Positions 45,541 to 56,533 of a DNA stretch of 64,000 nucleotides are shown piece by piece; the first letter of the stretch is position 1, and every line of letters starts with the position of its first letter. The stretch is from Buddleja alternifolia (lineage: Eukaryota; Streptophyta; Magnoliopsida; Lamiales; Scrophulariaceae), in NCBI GenBank assembly GCA_019426215.1, contig CM033392.1, positions 34,826,814 to 34,890,813 of the forward strand. Reading direction: 5' to 3'. A program made the translations under genes and the position numbers. The notes beneath the pieces were generated by a model that was not told the DNA's origin, did no database searches, and saw only the letters and a list, made by a program, of their open reading frames with translations.

Positions 45541-47179
45541 TTTTCAAATAAAGTTCTTATACAATTTGGTCTTTAATTGTACAAGTCTCCCACTAATTTT
45601 CAAATCCCACCACCCTCTTAGTGTGATTAGAAGAATAGTGAATTCTTTAGTGGGTTTGAGATCTATCCAAACTTCATCCTATGTCCCATTTTTTGAACTA
45701 ACGTGTGACTAGTTCGAATAGTAGCCTTACCAGGCCTTCTATCTTCCTTGATAGTTCTCAAGATCTTTTTCCTCATCTTTCACATGTGCCCCATTTTCTG
45801 AACTAACACATGGTAGTCGATGTTAGGCTCAACCCATCAAATATCCCATGGTCAATCATCAATTCCATTACCCCCATTTTTTGAGCTAAGAAATGAAACC
45901 AATGATCCCACAGGGCATCATATGCTTAGTAACGCTCACAACCTTTCTTATGTTCAACCCATCCCATTTTCTGAGCAAATGGATTTGAACTTCTGCACCA
46001 TATCACATGGAAATTATTTATGATGGAATGAATGGAAATAGAAATCCAATTCTATTCCCACATTAGCCTAATATGTTTTAAGGAGGGAATTACATTGCAT
46101 ACATATAGGTCTCATCAGGATTACAATTGTCTTGTTTAGTTATCTATCCTATGCATGCATTTCACAAAACATCACATATCGCATCGGAAAGATAAATAAA
46201 CATCCCATAAAGCGGTAAATCAAGGATGAACCACCTCGAGCCCTAACCTACTAACCCACTGAGCCAAAATGGGTCAGGACATTCTAGAAAGTAAAAAACA
46301 ACTAGACTATTACAATGGATTCCACCACAGCATACAAGTCTTCAAGTCTTGGCGTCGTCTTCTCACTCCGTCTTCGATTACATAGTCTATCATCTACTAC
46401 TAATCTACTTGATAGAAAAGTAAAAGCCAAATCGGCTATTTTTACAACTCTAGAATATTACATATAATGAAAACCAAAAGCATAGACTAGGCTCGTGGTG
46501 CATCCCCATCACATAAGCATGACAAGCAACAAACATATATATAAATGCTATATCCAAAATTTACCCTTCCGTTGTCTAAACAAAATTGCAAATTTCATAG
46601 GGGTAATATCGATTTCCAATTTCCAAAACCCTTTTCAGAAATTATAAGTATTAAACAATCAACTGGGGTCAGGTTCTTGGGTTGCCAGACCTTTCGGCAT
46701 CAAAATTGAGAAAAAAATTTCGATCCGATTCTCCCGACTACGCCTGGGCTTGAGCAGACCCACGCCTAGGCATGGTTTTAATCCGATTCTGCCGACCACG
46801 CCTGGGCGTGAGCAGACATCACCTATTGCTGTACGGGATTTCTCCCCTTTTCATCCATGAGTGATTCGTTCAGTTAATGATGGATGAATTCGATCCCACC
46901 TCGGGCCAGGTATAATGACTCGATAATTGAGCCTTCGACCCGATCATCTTGCGACGCCCCACCACCGGTGATTTCAAAATCATCCTTCATCATCCAAATA
47001 AATCCACCCACACGCAAGATTCATTCTTTTCAATTGAATTTTTCAAAACCAAAATCGTTTTTCACAAAAAACATTATAACAATCAAAGATATCCCAATCG
47101 AAAAATTAATTATTCTAAACGACAGACATATTGTTAACATGAACCAATTTACATACGTGTAAATAAACATGCTTAACAC
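45541..47179 (-). other. Element B leader (5' untranslated region)
   Basis: Between gag and the array insertion. It contains phrases such as 'cccattttctgagc' repeated near 45690, 45790, 45865 and 45965, and a ~58-bp-offset duplication at 46723-46830 (ATCCGATTCT then CCGAC and ACGCCTGGGC). Nothing coding is seen. ATAAT at 47180-47184 is the left target duplication of the array. Confidence 0.6.
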
Positions 47180-47184
47180 ATAAT

Positions 47185-48699
47185 TGACACGACAAAATCC
47201 TAGCAAGAGAACTAGGTCGCGTAAGTAGTAAAGTGGATGGTTAAGTCCGGGGTTATCGTATCCGTAGGGACAACTATAATCTAAGTACCAAGACTACTAT
47301 ATTACTCAATTCTAAGTTAAATCGGTCGATAAAAGGTTGATTAACTAATTAATAAATACTAGAAAATAAACTAAGGCAACGTCACACCAAATAAAGGGAG
47401 GAAACAATAGAGAGAAGCGATCAAGGCACATGGTTCAACCAATTATGCATTTTGATTGTGATTTAGGTTCTATTGGATTATTAGATTGATTTAGCTAAGG
47501 CGAAATTCCCTAACGTACGTACTACCCAATCTCTTGGCATAGCAACCCTACCCTTGGTAACGATTTCTTATATATCTCTATATGAAAACCCGATTAACGA
47601 GGATGCATTTAGGGTCTAGGAATTCCCCACGTGAAAGGAAAGTCACCTAAAGAAACCGAGTCTATCTCTAGTCGGTTTAACTATAGGGTATTCAATGTTT
47701 ATATCTTCCCTAGGTTATTATCTCTCGATCTCTAACCTAGGCATTTTATCAAACACTTGGTGATCAAGCAAATGTAGCATTGAGATCAAATATTGAGTAC
47801 ATAGCTAAAATCAAAATTAATCCAATAAACACCAACAAAACAACAATCAAAATAACATAAATGGCCTATCCATGGCCTCAATCAAACAAGTTTAGCTCAT
47901 ATTCATGTCAAAAGTGCAAATATAAATCATACAAGTCATAGGAGATTTGAACAAATTCAAGAAATAAATATGTAAAAACTCCCTAATTCTTGTAGAGATG
48001 TGGATTCCTTGTTGAATTCTCCATGTTTTGACCTTCAATCTTCTCTTCTAAGCTCCCTCTCTCTCTATTTTCGTGTGGCAGCTGCTATCCAAGGTGAGTT
48101 AGGGTAAAAAATGGCTAAAAGGGGTATTTATAGACCAACCCGCTGCCTCGAACGCCGCAGCGTTTGCTTGTTTAACGCCACGGCGTTCCATTCTGCTTAT
48201 CATCACCGCGGCGTTGAGTGGTGAACGCCGCGGTGTTCCCCTGCTGCTCCGTCCAGTTTTGGTAAAATATGCATAACGTTCTCTACCAATGTCGGAATAC
48301 ACTGATTCAAGTTGCTGTAGAATCCTAAACCAAATATCTACAAGTCTCAAGAAGACACCATGGTCCAAATCTGTTGTTAAAGATGATAAAAATATCTCAC
48401 AAGTCACTGCATGAGAAAACTCCATCGTAAGACGTCTCGTCCGATGACTTTTTCACCTGCTTCCCTACATATCTGATCTTTGTCTTCAACATAAGAAATT
48501 TACCTTTGCCTCTTATCTTTCAATTGGTAAACCAAGTGTGTAATTTGGACATGGTTAGAGAAATTGATTCCAAAAACTCCAGCACTGCGCAGACAGCATT
48601 TTACCTTGTGTTGTATCTTTTTGCATGATTTACCTTCAATCCTTGTTTTTCCTCCAAATGATATGTTATTCTAGAAAATATGAGAAAACAAGGGTCCAA
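47185..48699 (-). mobile_element. Array LTR 1 (3' LTR, U3 start missing)
   Basis: Matches the rightmost LTR from its TGACACG end up to GGGTCCAA at 48699, then passes directly into interior DNA. The last ~86 bp (the minus-strand start of U3) and any polypurine tract are absent. TATA at 48125-48132; four palindromes at 48151, 48174, 48202 and 48224. Confidence 0.9.
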
Positions 48700-48890
48700 C
48701 ACTAAAAGGATGTAGGACTCGAGGAGACTATTGGTTCTTTTAACCTGAGAAAGCTCAACACTAAAAGGATCAAAAGCATCAATGCGTAAAGACAAATTCG
48801 AATCAATTGGATGCTTACAAACCTCATAGCTATCACAAATAACCATATTAACTCCTGTAGTTAAAAACAACTCACCTTCATTGGAATCAA
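48700..48890 (-). other. Interior of array unit 1 beyond gag
   Basis: Continues an open minus-strand frame (48601-48951, starting MSPPITKDSPPSVLS) that overlaps the gag end and runs into the LTR. No recognisable domain. The equivalent segment of unit 2 is 51426-51624. Confidence 0.4.
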
Positions 48891-49781
48891 TTACCTCTTT
48901 ACATGTGGAGAGGACAGAGGGTGGAGAATCTTTAGTGATAGGGGGAGACATTGTAGTCCTAAATCAACCGCTTGTTCAACTTCTGTATTGAGGGAAGCCT
49001 CACTTTCTTTTGTGCGATTCTCTAGGGTGCATGACTCTCTCTCCTTCCATAAGTTGATTGCTTGATCGACTAGTATGACCACTTCCCTACTATGAGCTTC
49101 TGACTCCTTTCTACGAGCTTCCATCTCCTTTATGATAGCTTCCATCTCGTTTATGCTAGCGTGTGAGCTCGCACAATCTACATTCAACTGGTCCTCAAGA
49201 GTAGATGTCATCGTTGGCTCTTGTTGATAGGAACTATCATATTGTTGGGAGGGAAGGCTACAGACATGGTCAAATCCTGAGTCATTGTTGTAACTCCATG
49301 TTGAGCTTGCAGGATTTATCCAACCAGGATGGTAAGTATGCTCATAGGTTTCCATTTTCATTGGGGTTGATGAGGTGAATGATGGATCCCAATCATGCGC
49401 CAATCCTGGTGAAAACATCATTCCATCATTGTTGTAACTCCATGTTGATCTTGAATGATTTAGCCAACCGGGATGGTAAGTGTGCTCATAGGATTCCATA
49501 GGTGGTAAAACAATTGGCCCAGTTGCTCCTTGAATGTTTGGCATCATGTAATCCCTCATAAGGATTTGTGGAGATACCTCCGGTTGCTTTAGAGGGATGC
49601 CAAGCTTTGCAATTTCCCGACGCACCGCTTCTGCTAGGACAGCGGGATCTATGTGTGTATAAGGAGTCTCCATCATGGCTTGCTGTGGTTGAGTCTCCCT
49701 TTGTAGTCTTACCCCTCGAGTAAATGTGCATTCAATCTCAGGGTCCAACTCCGCTAGTCCAATCCCACTAGTATGTGTCAT
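48891..49781 (-). CDS. Gag-like protein of array unit 1, capsid region apparently deleted
   Basis: 296 residues. The N-terminal part has a RDYMMPNIQGATGPIVLP segment, resembling the conserved R[DE]Y..P......IVLP stretch at the start of Athila/Tat Gag. It runs straight into two copies of a Y-x-PGW motif (YHPGWLNHSRSTWSYNND and YHPGWINPASSTWSYNND), like the YNPGW..HPNFSW stretch that normally follows the zinc knuckle. The capsid core and zinc finger are therefore absent. A charged helical C-terminus follows (INEMEAIIKEMEARRKESEA). It starts ~110 bp downstream of the primer site. A role in packaging is doubtful. Confidence 0.7.
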   Translation of the reverse strand: MTHTSGIGLAELDPEIECTFTRGVRLQRETQPQQAMMETPYTHIDPAVLAEAVRREIAKLGIPLKQPEVSPQILMRDYMMPNIQGATGPIVLPPMESYEHTYHPGWLNHSRSTWSYNNDGMMFSPGLAHDWDPSFTSSTPMKMETYEHTYHPGWINPASSTWSYNNDSGFDHVCSLPSQQYDSSYQQEPTMTSTLEDQLNVDCASSHASINEMEAIIKEMEARRKESEAHSREVVILVDQAINLWKERESCTLENRTKESEASLNTEVEQAVDLGLQCLPLSLKILHPLSSPHVKR

Positions 49782-49890
49782 GCACTAATGAGATCAATCT
49801 CGCACAAAGAAAGACAAAACAATTAGTAGGAAAAAAAATGATCTAAGCTTAGAAAGAATAAGAGAATCTCAATATTAGATACCATAGTTG

Positions 49891-49908
49891 TCCCCGGCAA
49901 CGGCGCCA
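49891..49908 (-). other. Primer-binding site, tRNA-Asp type (unit 1)
   Basis: The minus strand reads TGGCGCCGTTGCCGGGGA, complementary to the 3' end of plant tRNA-Asp(GTC), as in Athila/Tat-type elements, six bases from the LTR end. Confidence 0.93.
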
Positions 49909-49914
49909 AAAATT

Positions 49915-51425
49915 TGACACGACAAAATCCTAGCAAACTAGGTCGCGTAAGTAGTAAAGTGGATGGTTAAGTCCGGGGTTATAGTATCCGTAGGGACAAC
50001 TATAATCTAAGTACCAAGACTACTATATTACTCAATTCTAAGTTAAATCGGTCGATAAAAGGTTGATTAACTAATTAATAAATACTAGAAAATAAACTAA
50101 GGCAACGTCACACCAAATAAAGGGAGGAAACAATAGAGAGAAGCGATCAAGGCACATGGTTCAACCAATTATGCATTTTGATTGTGATTTAGGTTCTATT
50201 GGATTATTAGATTGATTTAGCTAAGGCGAAATTCCCTAACGTACGTACTACCTAATCTCTTGGCATAGCAACCCTACCCTTGGTAACGATTTCCTATATA
50301 TCTCTATATGAAAACCCGATTAACGAGGATGCATTTAGGGTCTAGGAATTCCCCACGTGAATGGAAAGCCACCTAAAGAAACCGAGTTTATCTCTAGTCG
50401 GTTTAACTATAGGGTATTCAATGTTTATATCTTCCCTAGGTTATTATCTCTCGATCTCTAACCTAGGCATTTTATCAAACACTTGGTGATCAAGCAAATG
50501 TAGCATTGAGATCAAATATTGAATACATAGCTAAAATCAAAATTAATCCAATAAACACCAACAAAACAACAATCAAAATAACATAAATGACCTATCCATG
50601 GCCTCAATCAAACAAGTTTAGCTCATATTCATGTCAAAAGTGCAAATATAAATCATACAAGTCATAGGAGATTTGAACAAATTCAAGAAACAAATATGTA
50701 AAAACTCCCTAATTCTTGTAGAGATGTGGATTCCTTGTTGAATTCTCCATGTTTTGACCTTCAATCTTCTCTTCTAAGCTCCCTCTCTCTCTATTTTCGT
50801 GTGGCAGCTGCTATCCAAGGTGAGTTAGGGTAAAAAATGGCTAAAAGGGGTATTTATAGACCAACCCGCTGCCTCGAACGCCACGGCGTTTGCTTGTTTA
50901 ACGCCACGGCGTTCCATTCTGCTTATCATCACCGCGGCGTTGAGTGGTGAACGCCGCGGTGTTCCCCTGCTGCTTCGTCCAGTTTTGGTAAAATATGCAT
51001 AACGTTCTCTACCGATGTCGGAATACACTGATTCAAGTTGCTGTAGAATCCTAAAACAAATATCTACAAGTCTCAAGAAGACACCATGGTCCAAATCGGT
51101 TGTTAAAGATGATAAAAATATCTCACAAGTCACTGCATGAGAAAACTCCATCGTAAGACGTCTCGTCCGATGACTTTTTCACCTGCTTCCCTACATATCT
51201 GATCTTTGTCTTCAACATAAGAAATTTACCTTTGCCTCTTATCTTTCAATTGGTAAACCAAGTGTGTAATTTGGACATGGTTAGAGAAATTGATTCCAAA
51301 AACTCCAGCACTGCGCAGACAGCATTTTACCTTGTGTTGTATCTTTTTGCATGATTTACCTTCAATCCTTGTTTTTCCTCCAAATGATATGTTATTCTAG
51401 AAAATATGAGAAAACAAGGGTCCAA
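49915..51425 (-). mobile_element. Array LTR 2 (shared middle LTR)
   Basis: Nearly identical to LTR 1, with the same abrupt junction GGGTCCAA|CACTAAAAGG at 51425/51426. It serves as 3' LTR of unit 2 and 5' LTR of unit 1. TATA at 50851-50858; palindromes at 50877-50963. Confidence 0.93.
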
Positions 51426-51624
51426 CACTAAAAGGATGTAGGACTCGAGGAGACTATTGGTTCTTTTAACCTGAGAAAGCTCAACACTAAAAGGATCAAA
51501 AGCATCAATGCGTAAAGACAAATTCGAATCAATTGGATGCTTACAAACCTCATAGCTATCACAAATAACCATATTAACTCCTGTAGTTAAAAACAACTCA
51601 CCTTCATTGGAATCAATTACCTCT
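51426..51624 (-). other. Interior of array unit 2 beyond gag
   Basis: Same as 48700-48890. A one-base deletion near 51655 relative to unit 1 (TCTTAG against TCTTTAG) moves the gag stop. Confidence 0.5.
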
Positions 51625-52506
51625 TTACATGTGGAGAGGACAGAGGGTGGAGAATCTTAGTGATAGGGGGAGACATTGTAGTCCTAAATCAACCGCTTGT
51701 TCAACTTCTGTATTGAGGGAAGCCTCACTTTCTTTTGTGCGATTCTCTAGGGTGCATGACTCTCTCTCCTTCCATAAGTTGATTGCTTGATCGACTAGTA
51801 TGACCACTTCCCTACTATGAGCTTCTGACTCCTTTCTACGAGCTTCCATCTCCTTTATGATAGCTTCCATCTCGTTTATGCTAGCGTGTGAGCTCGCACA
51901 ATCTACATTCAACTGGTCCTCAAGAGTAGATGTCATCGTTGGCTCTTGTTGATAGGAACTATCATATTGTTGGGAGGGAAGGCTACAGACATGGTCAAAT
52001 CCTGAGTCATTGTTGTAACTCCATGTTGAGCTTGCAGGATTTATCCAACCAGGATGGTAAGTATGCTCATAGGTTTCCATTTTCATTGGGGTTGATGAGG
52101 TGAATGATGGATCCCAATCATGCGCCAATCCTGGTGAAAACATCATTCCATCATTGTTGTAACTCCATGTTGATCTTGAATGATTTAGCCAACCGGGATG
52201 GTAAGTGTGCTCATAGGATTCCATAGGTGGTAAAACAATTGGCCCAGTTGCTCCTTTAATATTTGGCATCATGTAATCCCTCATAAGGATTTGTGGAGAT
52301 ACCTCCGGTTGCTTTAGAGGGATGCCAAGCTTTGCAATTTCCCGACGCACCGCTTCTGCTAGGACAGCGGGATCTATGTGTGTATAAGGAGTCTCCATCA
52401 TGGCTTGCTGTGGTTGAGTCTCCCTTTGTAGTCTTACCCCTCGAGTAAATGTGCATTCAATCTCAGGGTCCAACTCCGCTAGTCCAATCCCACTAGTACG
52501 TGTCAT
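51625..52506 (-). CDS. Gag-like protein of array unit 2
   Basis: 293 residues, almost identical to the unit 1 protein, differing at a few positions (MTRTSG for MTHTSG; NIKGATG for NIQGATG) and at the C-terminus because of a single-base deletion. The same two YHPGW repeats are present. That both copies stay open may reflect recent duplication rather than selection. Confidence 0.7.
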   Translation of the reverse strand: MTRTSGIGLAELDPEIECTFTRGVRLQRETQPQQAMMETPYTHIDPAVLAEAVRREIAKLGIPLKQPEVSPQILMRDYMMPNIKGATGPIVLPPMESYEHTYHPGWLNHSRSTWSYNNDGMMFSPGLAHDWDPSFTSSTPMKMETYEHTYHPGWINPASSTWSYNNDSGFDHVCSLPSQQYDSSYQQEPTMTSTLEDQLNVDCASSHASINEMEAIIKEMEARRKESEAHSREVVILVDQAINLWKERESCTLENRTKESEASLNTEVEQAVDLGLQCLPLSLRFSTLCPLHM

Positions 52507-52615
52507 GCACTAATGAGATCAATCTCGCACAAAGAAAGACAAAACAATTAGTAGGAAAAAAAATGATCTAAGCTTAGAAAGAATAAGAGAATCTCAATAT
52601 TAGATACCATAGTTG

Positions 52616-52633
52616 TCCCCGGCAACGGCGCCA
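52616..52633 (-). other. Primer-binding site, tRNA-Asp type (unit 2)
   Basis: TGGCGCCGTTGCCGGGGA on the minus strand, identical to that of unit 1, six bases from LTR 3. Confidence 0.93.
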
Positions 52634-52639
52634 AAAATT

Positions 52640-54236
52640 TGACACGACAAAATCCTAGCAAACTAGGTCGCGTAAGTAGTAAAGTGGATGGTTAAGTCCG
52701 GGGTTATAGTATCCGTAGGGACAACTATAATCTAAGTACCAAGACTACTATATTACTCAATTCTAAGTTAAATCGGTCGATAAAAGGTTGATTAACTAAT
52801 TAATAAATACTAGAAAATAAACTAAGGCAACGTCACACCAAATAAAGGAAGGAAACAATAGAGAGAAGCGATCAAGGCACATGGTTCAACCAATTATGCA
52901 TTTTGATTGTGATTTAGGTTCTATTGGATTATTAGATTGATTTAGCTAAGGCGAAATTCCCTAACGTACGTACTACCCAATCTCTTGGCATAGCAACCCT
53001 ACCCTTGGTAACGATTTCCTATATATCTCTATATGAAAACCCGATTAACGAGGATGCATTTAGGGTCTAGGAATTCCCCACGTGAATGGAAAGCCACCTA
53101 AAGAAACCGAGTCTATCTCTAGTCGGTTTAACTATAGGGTATTCAATGTTTATATCTTCCCTAGGTTATTATCTCTCGATCTCTAACCTAGGCATTTTAT
53201 CAAACACTTGGTGATCAAGCAAATGTAGCATTGAGATCAAATATTGAATACATAGCTAAAATCAAAATTAATCCAATAAACACCAACAAAACAACAATCA
53301 AAATAACATAAATGGCCTATCCATGGCCTCAATCAAACAAGTTTAGCTCATATTCATGTCAAAAGTGCAAATATAAATCATACAAGTCATAGGAGATTTG
53401 AACAAATTCAAGAAACAAATATGTAAAAACTCCCTAATTCTTGTAGAGATGTGGATTCCTTGTTGAATTCTCCATGTTTTGACCTTCAATCTTCTCTTCT
53501 AAGCTCCCTCTCTCTCTATTTTCGTGTGGCAGCTACTATCTAAGGTGAGTTAGGGTAAAAAATGGCTAAAAGGGGTATTTATAGACCAACCCCTTGCCTC
53601 GAACGCCGCGGCGTTTGCTTGTTTAACGCCGCGGCGTTCCATTCTGCTTATCATCACCGCGGCGTTGAGTGGTGAACGCCGCGGTGTTCCCCTGCTGCTC
53701 CGTCCAGTTTTGGTAAAATATGCATAACGTTCTCTACCGATGTCGGAATACACTGATTCAAGTTTCTGTAGAATTCTAAAACAAATATCTACAAGTCTCA
53801 AGAAGACACCATGGTCCAAATCTGTTGTTAAAGATGATAAAAATATCTCACAAGTCACTGCATGAGAAAACTCCATCGTAAGACGTCTCGTCCGATGACT
53901 TTTTCACCTCCTTCCCTACATATCTGATCTTTGTCTTCAACATAAGAAATTTACCTTTGCCTCTTATCTTTCCATTGGTATACCAAGTGTGTAATTTGGA
54001 CATGGTTAGAGAAATTGATTCCAAAAACTCCAGCACTGCGCAGACAGCATTTTACCTTGTGTTGTATCTTTTTGCATGATTTACCTTCAATCCTTGTTTT
54101 TCCTCCAAATGATATGTTATTCTAGAAAATATGAGAAAACAAGGGTCCAAGCATCATATGTCATCAAATTATCAAGAAAACAATCAAAACTAAGTCGATA
54201 AACGGGGGAAAACTAGTGTAAAAATAACATATATCA
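52640..54236 (-). mobile_element. Array LTR 3 (complete 5' LTR)
   Basis: The only full LTR of the array, 1,597 bp, TGACACG...ATATATCA. Its outermost ~86 bp (54151-54236) are missing from LTRs 1 and 2 but present in the LTR at 1-643. TATA at 53576-53583; palindromes at 53602-53690. Confidence 0.93.
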
Positions 54237-54263
54237 ATAATATACCTAATCGAGCCAACCATG

Positions 54264-54275
54264 GCTCTGATACCA
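54264..54275 (-). other. Element B primer-binding site
   Basis: TGGTATCAGAGC on the minus strand, one base from the 5' LTR. The array's right target duplication ends only 22 bp away (54241). Confidence 0.93.
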
Positions 54276-54276
54276 C

Positions 54277-56381
54277 AGTTGGGTTGGGTTCTATTTCCCG
54301 GGTGGCTCGTGACAGTGGAATTTAAAATTTAAACGTACAACCACCCGAGACAGGAATAATGGTGTGCTCGATTATGCTATAAAGAAGGTTGCAGGAATTT
54401 TTACCTTTCGATTAAATTCTCGCAGCAACCAATTTGATCTTTTCAACCATATGGTGCAATTCCACACGATTCCTTGGAGGAAATCGCCCGTCAATTGTAT
54501 CTCCGGTATTAATGCTCCAAACGTCGCACCTCTAAGGTGTATCCACAGCTCGTTCAAGTCACCACCTACTTCGTTATTAGTGCTAGCGAACAAAATAGAT
54601 CTAAGTCTAAAACCTACGCTTGATTATGTGAAGGGATGCAATATGTGAATCGTTAAGTTCAACACATGAACAAAACGATGTCTTGTTGGAACAAGGGAAG
54701 GGGGTGATTTTTGGCTTAAGGATGACAAGAAAATTATCTCTTAATTTTCCAGTTGGTGTTTTGGATTTTTCCTCTCAAGAAAAGTTAAGGTTTTTAGTCT
54801 TGCAATCACATATATATATAGAATAGGAGCACTAGAGTCCTTATTCAACTGCAAGACTTGGAGAAGAAGAAAACTCTATCCTTCTTCACCTAGGTTTTGA
54901 ATCCTAGCTGCCAAGGCCCCTTAAATTCGGACATCATCCTTATTTGAAGTCCAAGAATTAATTCTTGACTCCATACTTAATTATGGGCTAAACCGATCAA
55001 TTAAATATTACCATATAATTAAAACCCATGGAATTATATTCACATATTCCGATTGACTTATTTATTTAACTTGGACCAAGCCCAACTAAATAAAACACTT
55101 GGACTCTACTAGGTCCACTAATTTAATTAATTCTTCAAGATTAATTAAAATAGTCGAATTAATTGAATCGCCTCAATTAATTCATATTCCATATTAGGAA
55201 AGAACTAGACTTTCGTAATTTCCTCAATTTCCTCAAATTGATTAGTCACATCATTTAAGCAGTGAGTCTCACGAGTTAAGTGTGTGACCCCTTAGGCTCG
55301 TCTACTATCTAGTAGTAAGTACACTTTCCCAAAGTGCTAGTGTACTATCGTAAAATAGAAAGAAGTAGATTAAATCATTCCTTTGATTCAATCAAGGCTC
55401 GAATTAATCACCATATTAATTCTCGGCACTTACAAATCGTGGTTACTGTCTAGCAGCGGGCCACAAAGACCTAGACAAAGACGAAGATAAAGATACGCCT
55501 TTCGTGATCTTATTCCTTGTATAAGTAAGATCCCTCCATCTAATCTCCCGATTGAATCTAGAGCAGTGGCTAAGGTCGAAGCTCTATTAATTCAATAACT
55601 ATGTTTCCCAAATATGGTGAGATCGACTTTTGACTATCCAAAAGAGGAAACCCTACGCCTCTTTAGATATCATACTTCGGCCGAAGATTCCTAAAGTCGA
55701 TTCACTATGTAAACATAGGAGATTCGCTGACAAGACTAATGTTAGAGATAGATCCCATCTTGATTCTCACGTGCCTTTATACACAATCAGCCCATGTCTG
55801 ATTTTTTCCATTTGTAATCATCGAAGTAATCATGTAACAAATCAAGACATGTTCGATTGTGTATAAGACATCCAATGGAACCTCAGGTTCTAAGGATTAC
55901 TCTTATATTACAAGACCACTGGAAGTTCCAGATTCGACTGGGATTCCATTTAATGGAACTTCCATGGGGTTGTTCAGTATACCTATTCCCACAATAGGAA
56001 CCCTCATATATGCATAGGCTTTCATCGTGCCAATATCTATGGAACGAGATACACTCTATCAAGAGTATACATCATATAAGCAAGTCTTTTGGGTCTCACC
56101 GATATCCCTTCATCTCGACGAGCCCATTCACGACTTGGAACATGTGTTTTAAGGATCACAGCCTTGGAGACATATTCCATCATTGCCATTCCCAATGCGC
56201 AATGATGTTCCATATCTATGTGTGATCCTTCAGGACTTTATTCTAAGTTAAGACAAAGCTATATGGATGAATAAAGAATGCCAAAAGATTAACTTTATTT
56301 ATATGAAAAAGATCATTCAGCTAGAGTTATTATTACATAGAATGGCGCCCTAATTTGGTGCGCCTGGCATAAACTCTAACA
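54277..56381 (-). mobile_element. Element B 5' LTR
   Basis: Matches 39073-41174. The first base pair is AG instead of TG. Ends AACTCTAACA at 56381, followed by the GATTT target duplication (56382-56386). Parts of the LTR contain incidental frames only. Confidence 0.95.
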
Positions 56382-56386
56382 GATTT

Positions 56387-56533
56387 CAATCGCTAAGTCC
56401 AGTAAAAGTCTATCAACATCTATCATAGTTGTATGCTGGACTTCATTGTAGTCATGTCTTCTTAGTCTAGCGCTTTCATTCAGCTCCATCAACCTTTCCA
56501 CCCAATTCCTTGGAGGGATTCCAAGTTCTTGGA
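56387..56533 (-). other. Element S untranslated DNA right of element B
   Basis: Continues element S; with 38862-39067 it forms ~350 bp between the post-pol coding region and the 3' LTR. Nothing coding is recognised. Confidence 0.5.

Larger units (their letters stand above)
47185..54236 (-). mobile_element. Tandem array of a small Athila/Tat-like retroelement (3 LTRs, 2 interiors)
   Basis: The structure is LTR-interior-LTR-interior-LTR with a ~2.73-kb period. The outer ends TGACACGACA (47185) and AACATATATCA (54236) are flanked by a perfect 5-bp duplication ATAAT (47180-47184, 54237-54241), so the whole array occupies one insertion site. Primer sites complementary to tRNA-Asp lie at 49891-49908 and 52616-52633. 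Each interior encodes one gag-like protein and no pol. It is inserted in the leader of element B, about 20 bp from that element's PBS. Copies differ at only about one base in a hundred by eye. Confidence 0.95.
39073..56381 (-). mobile_element. Copia element B, complete, with a nested array
   Basis: Two ~2.1-kb LTRs (39073-41174 and 54277-56381) are flanked by a perfect 5-bp duplication GATTT (39068-39072 and 56382-56386). PBS, gag, pol and polypurine tract run in minus-strand order. About 10.2 kb of its own DNA is interrupted by the 7-kb tandem array 47185-54236. The LTRs differ by eye at roughly one base in ten over their first 280 bp, so the insertion is not recent. Confidence 0.95.

Noticed and set aside
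45820..47162. Plus-strand small frames in the element B leader
   Set aside because: The region is the untranslated leader of a minus-strand Copia. No domain or coding pattern.
48099..48425. 108-codon minus-strand frame present in all three array LTRs (also 50825-51151 and 53550-53876)
   Set aside because: It lies in U3 upstream of and across the TATA box and palindromes. Its conservation is explained by the recent duplication of the LTRs. No known domain.
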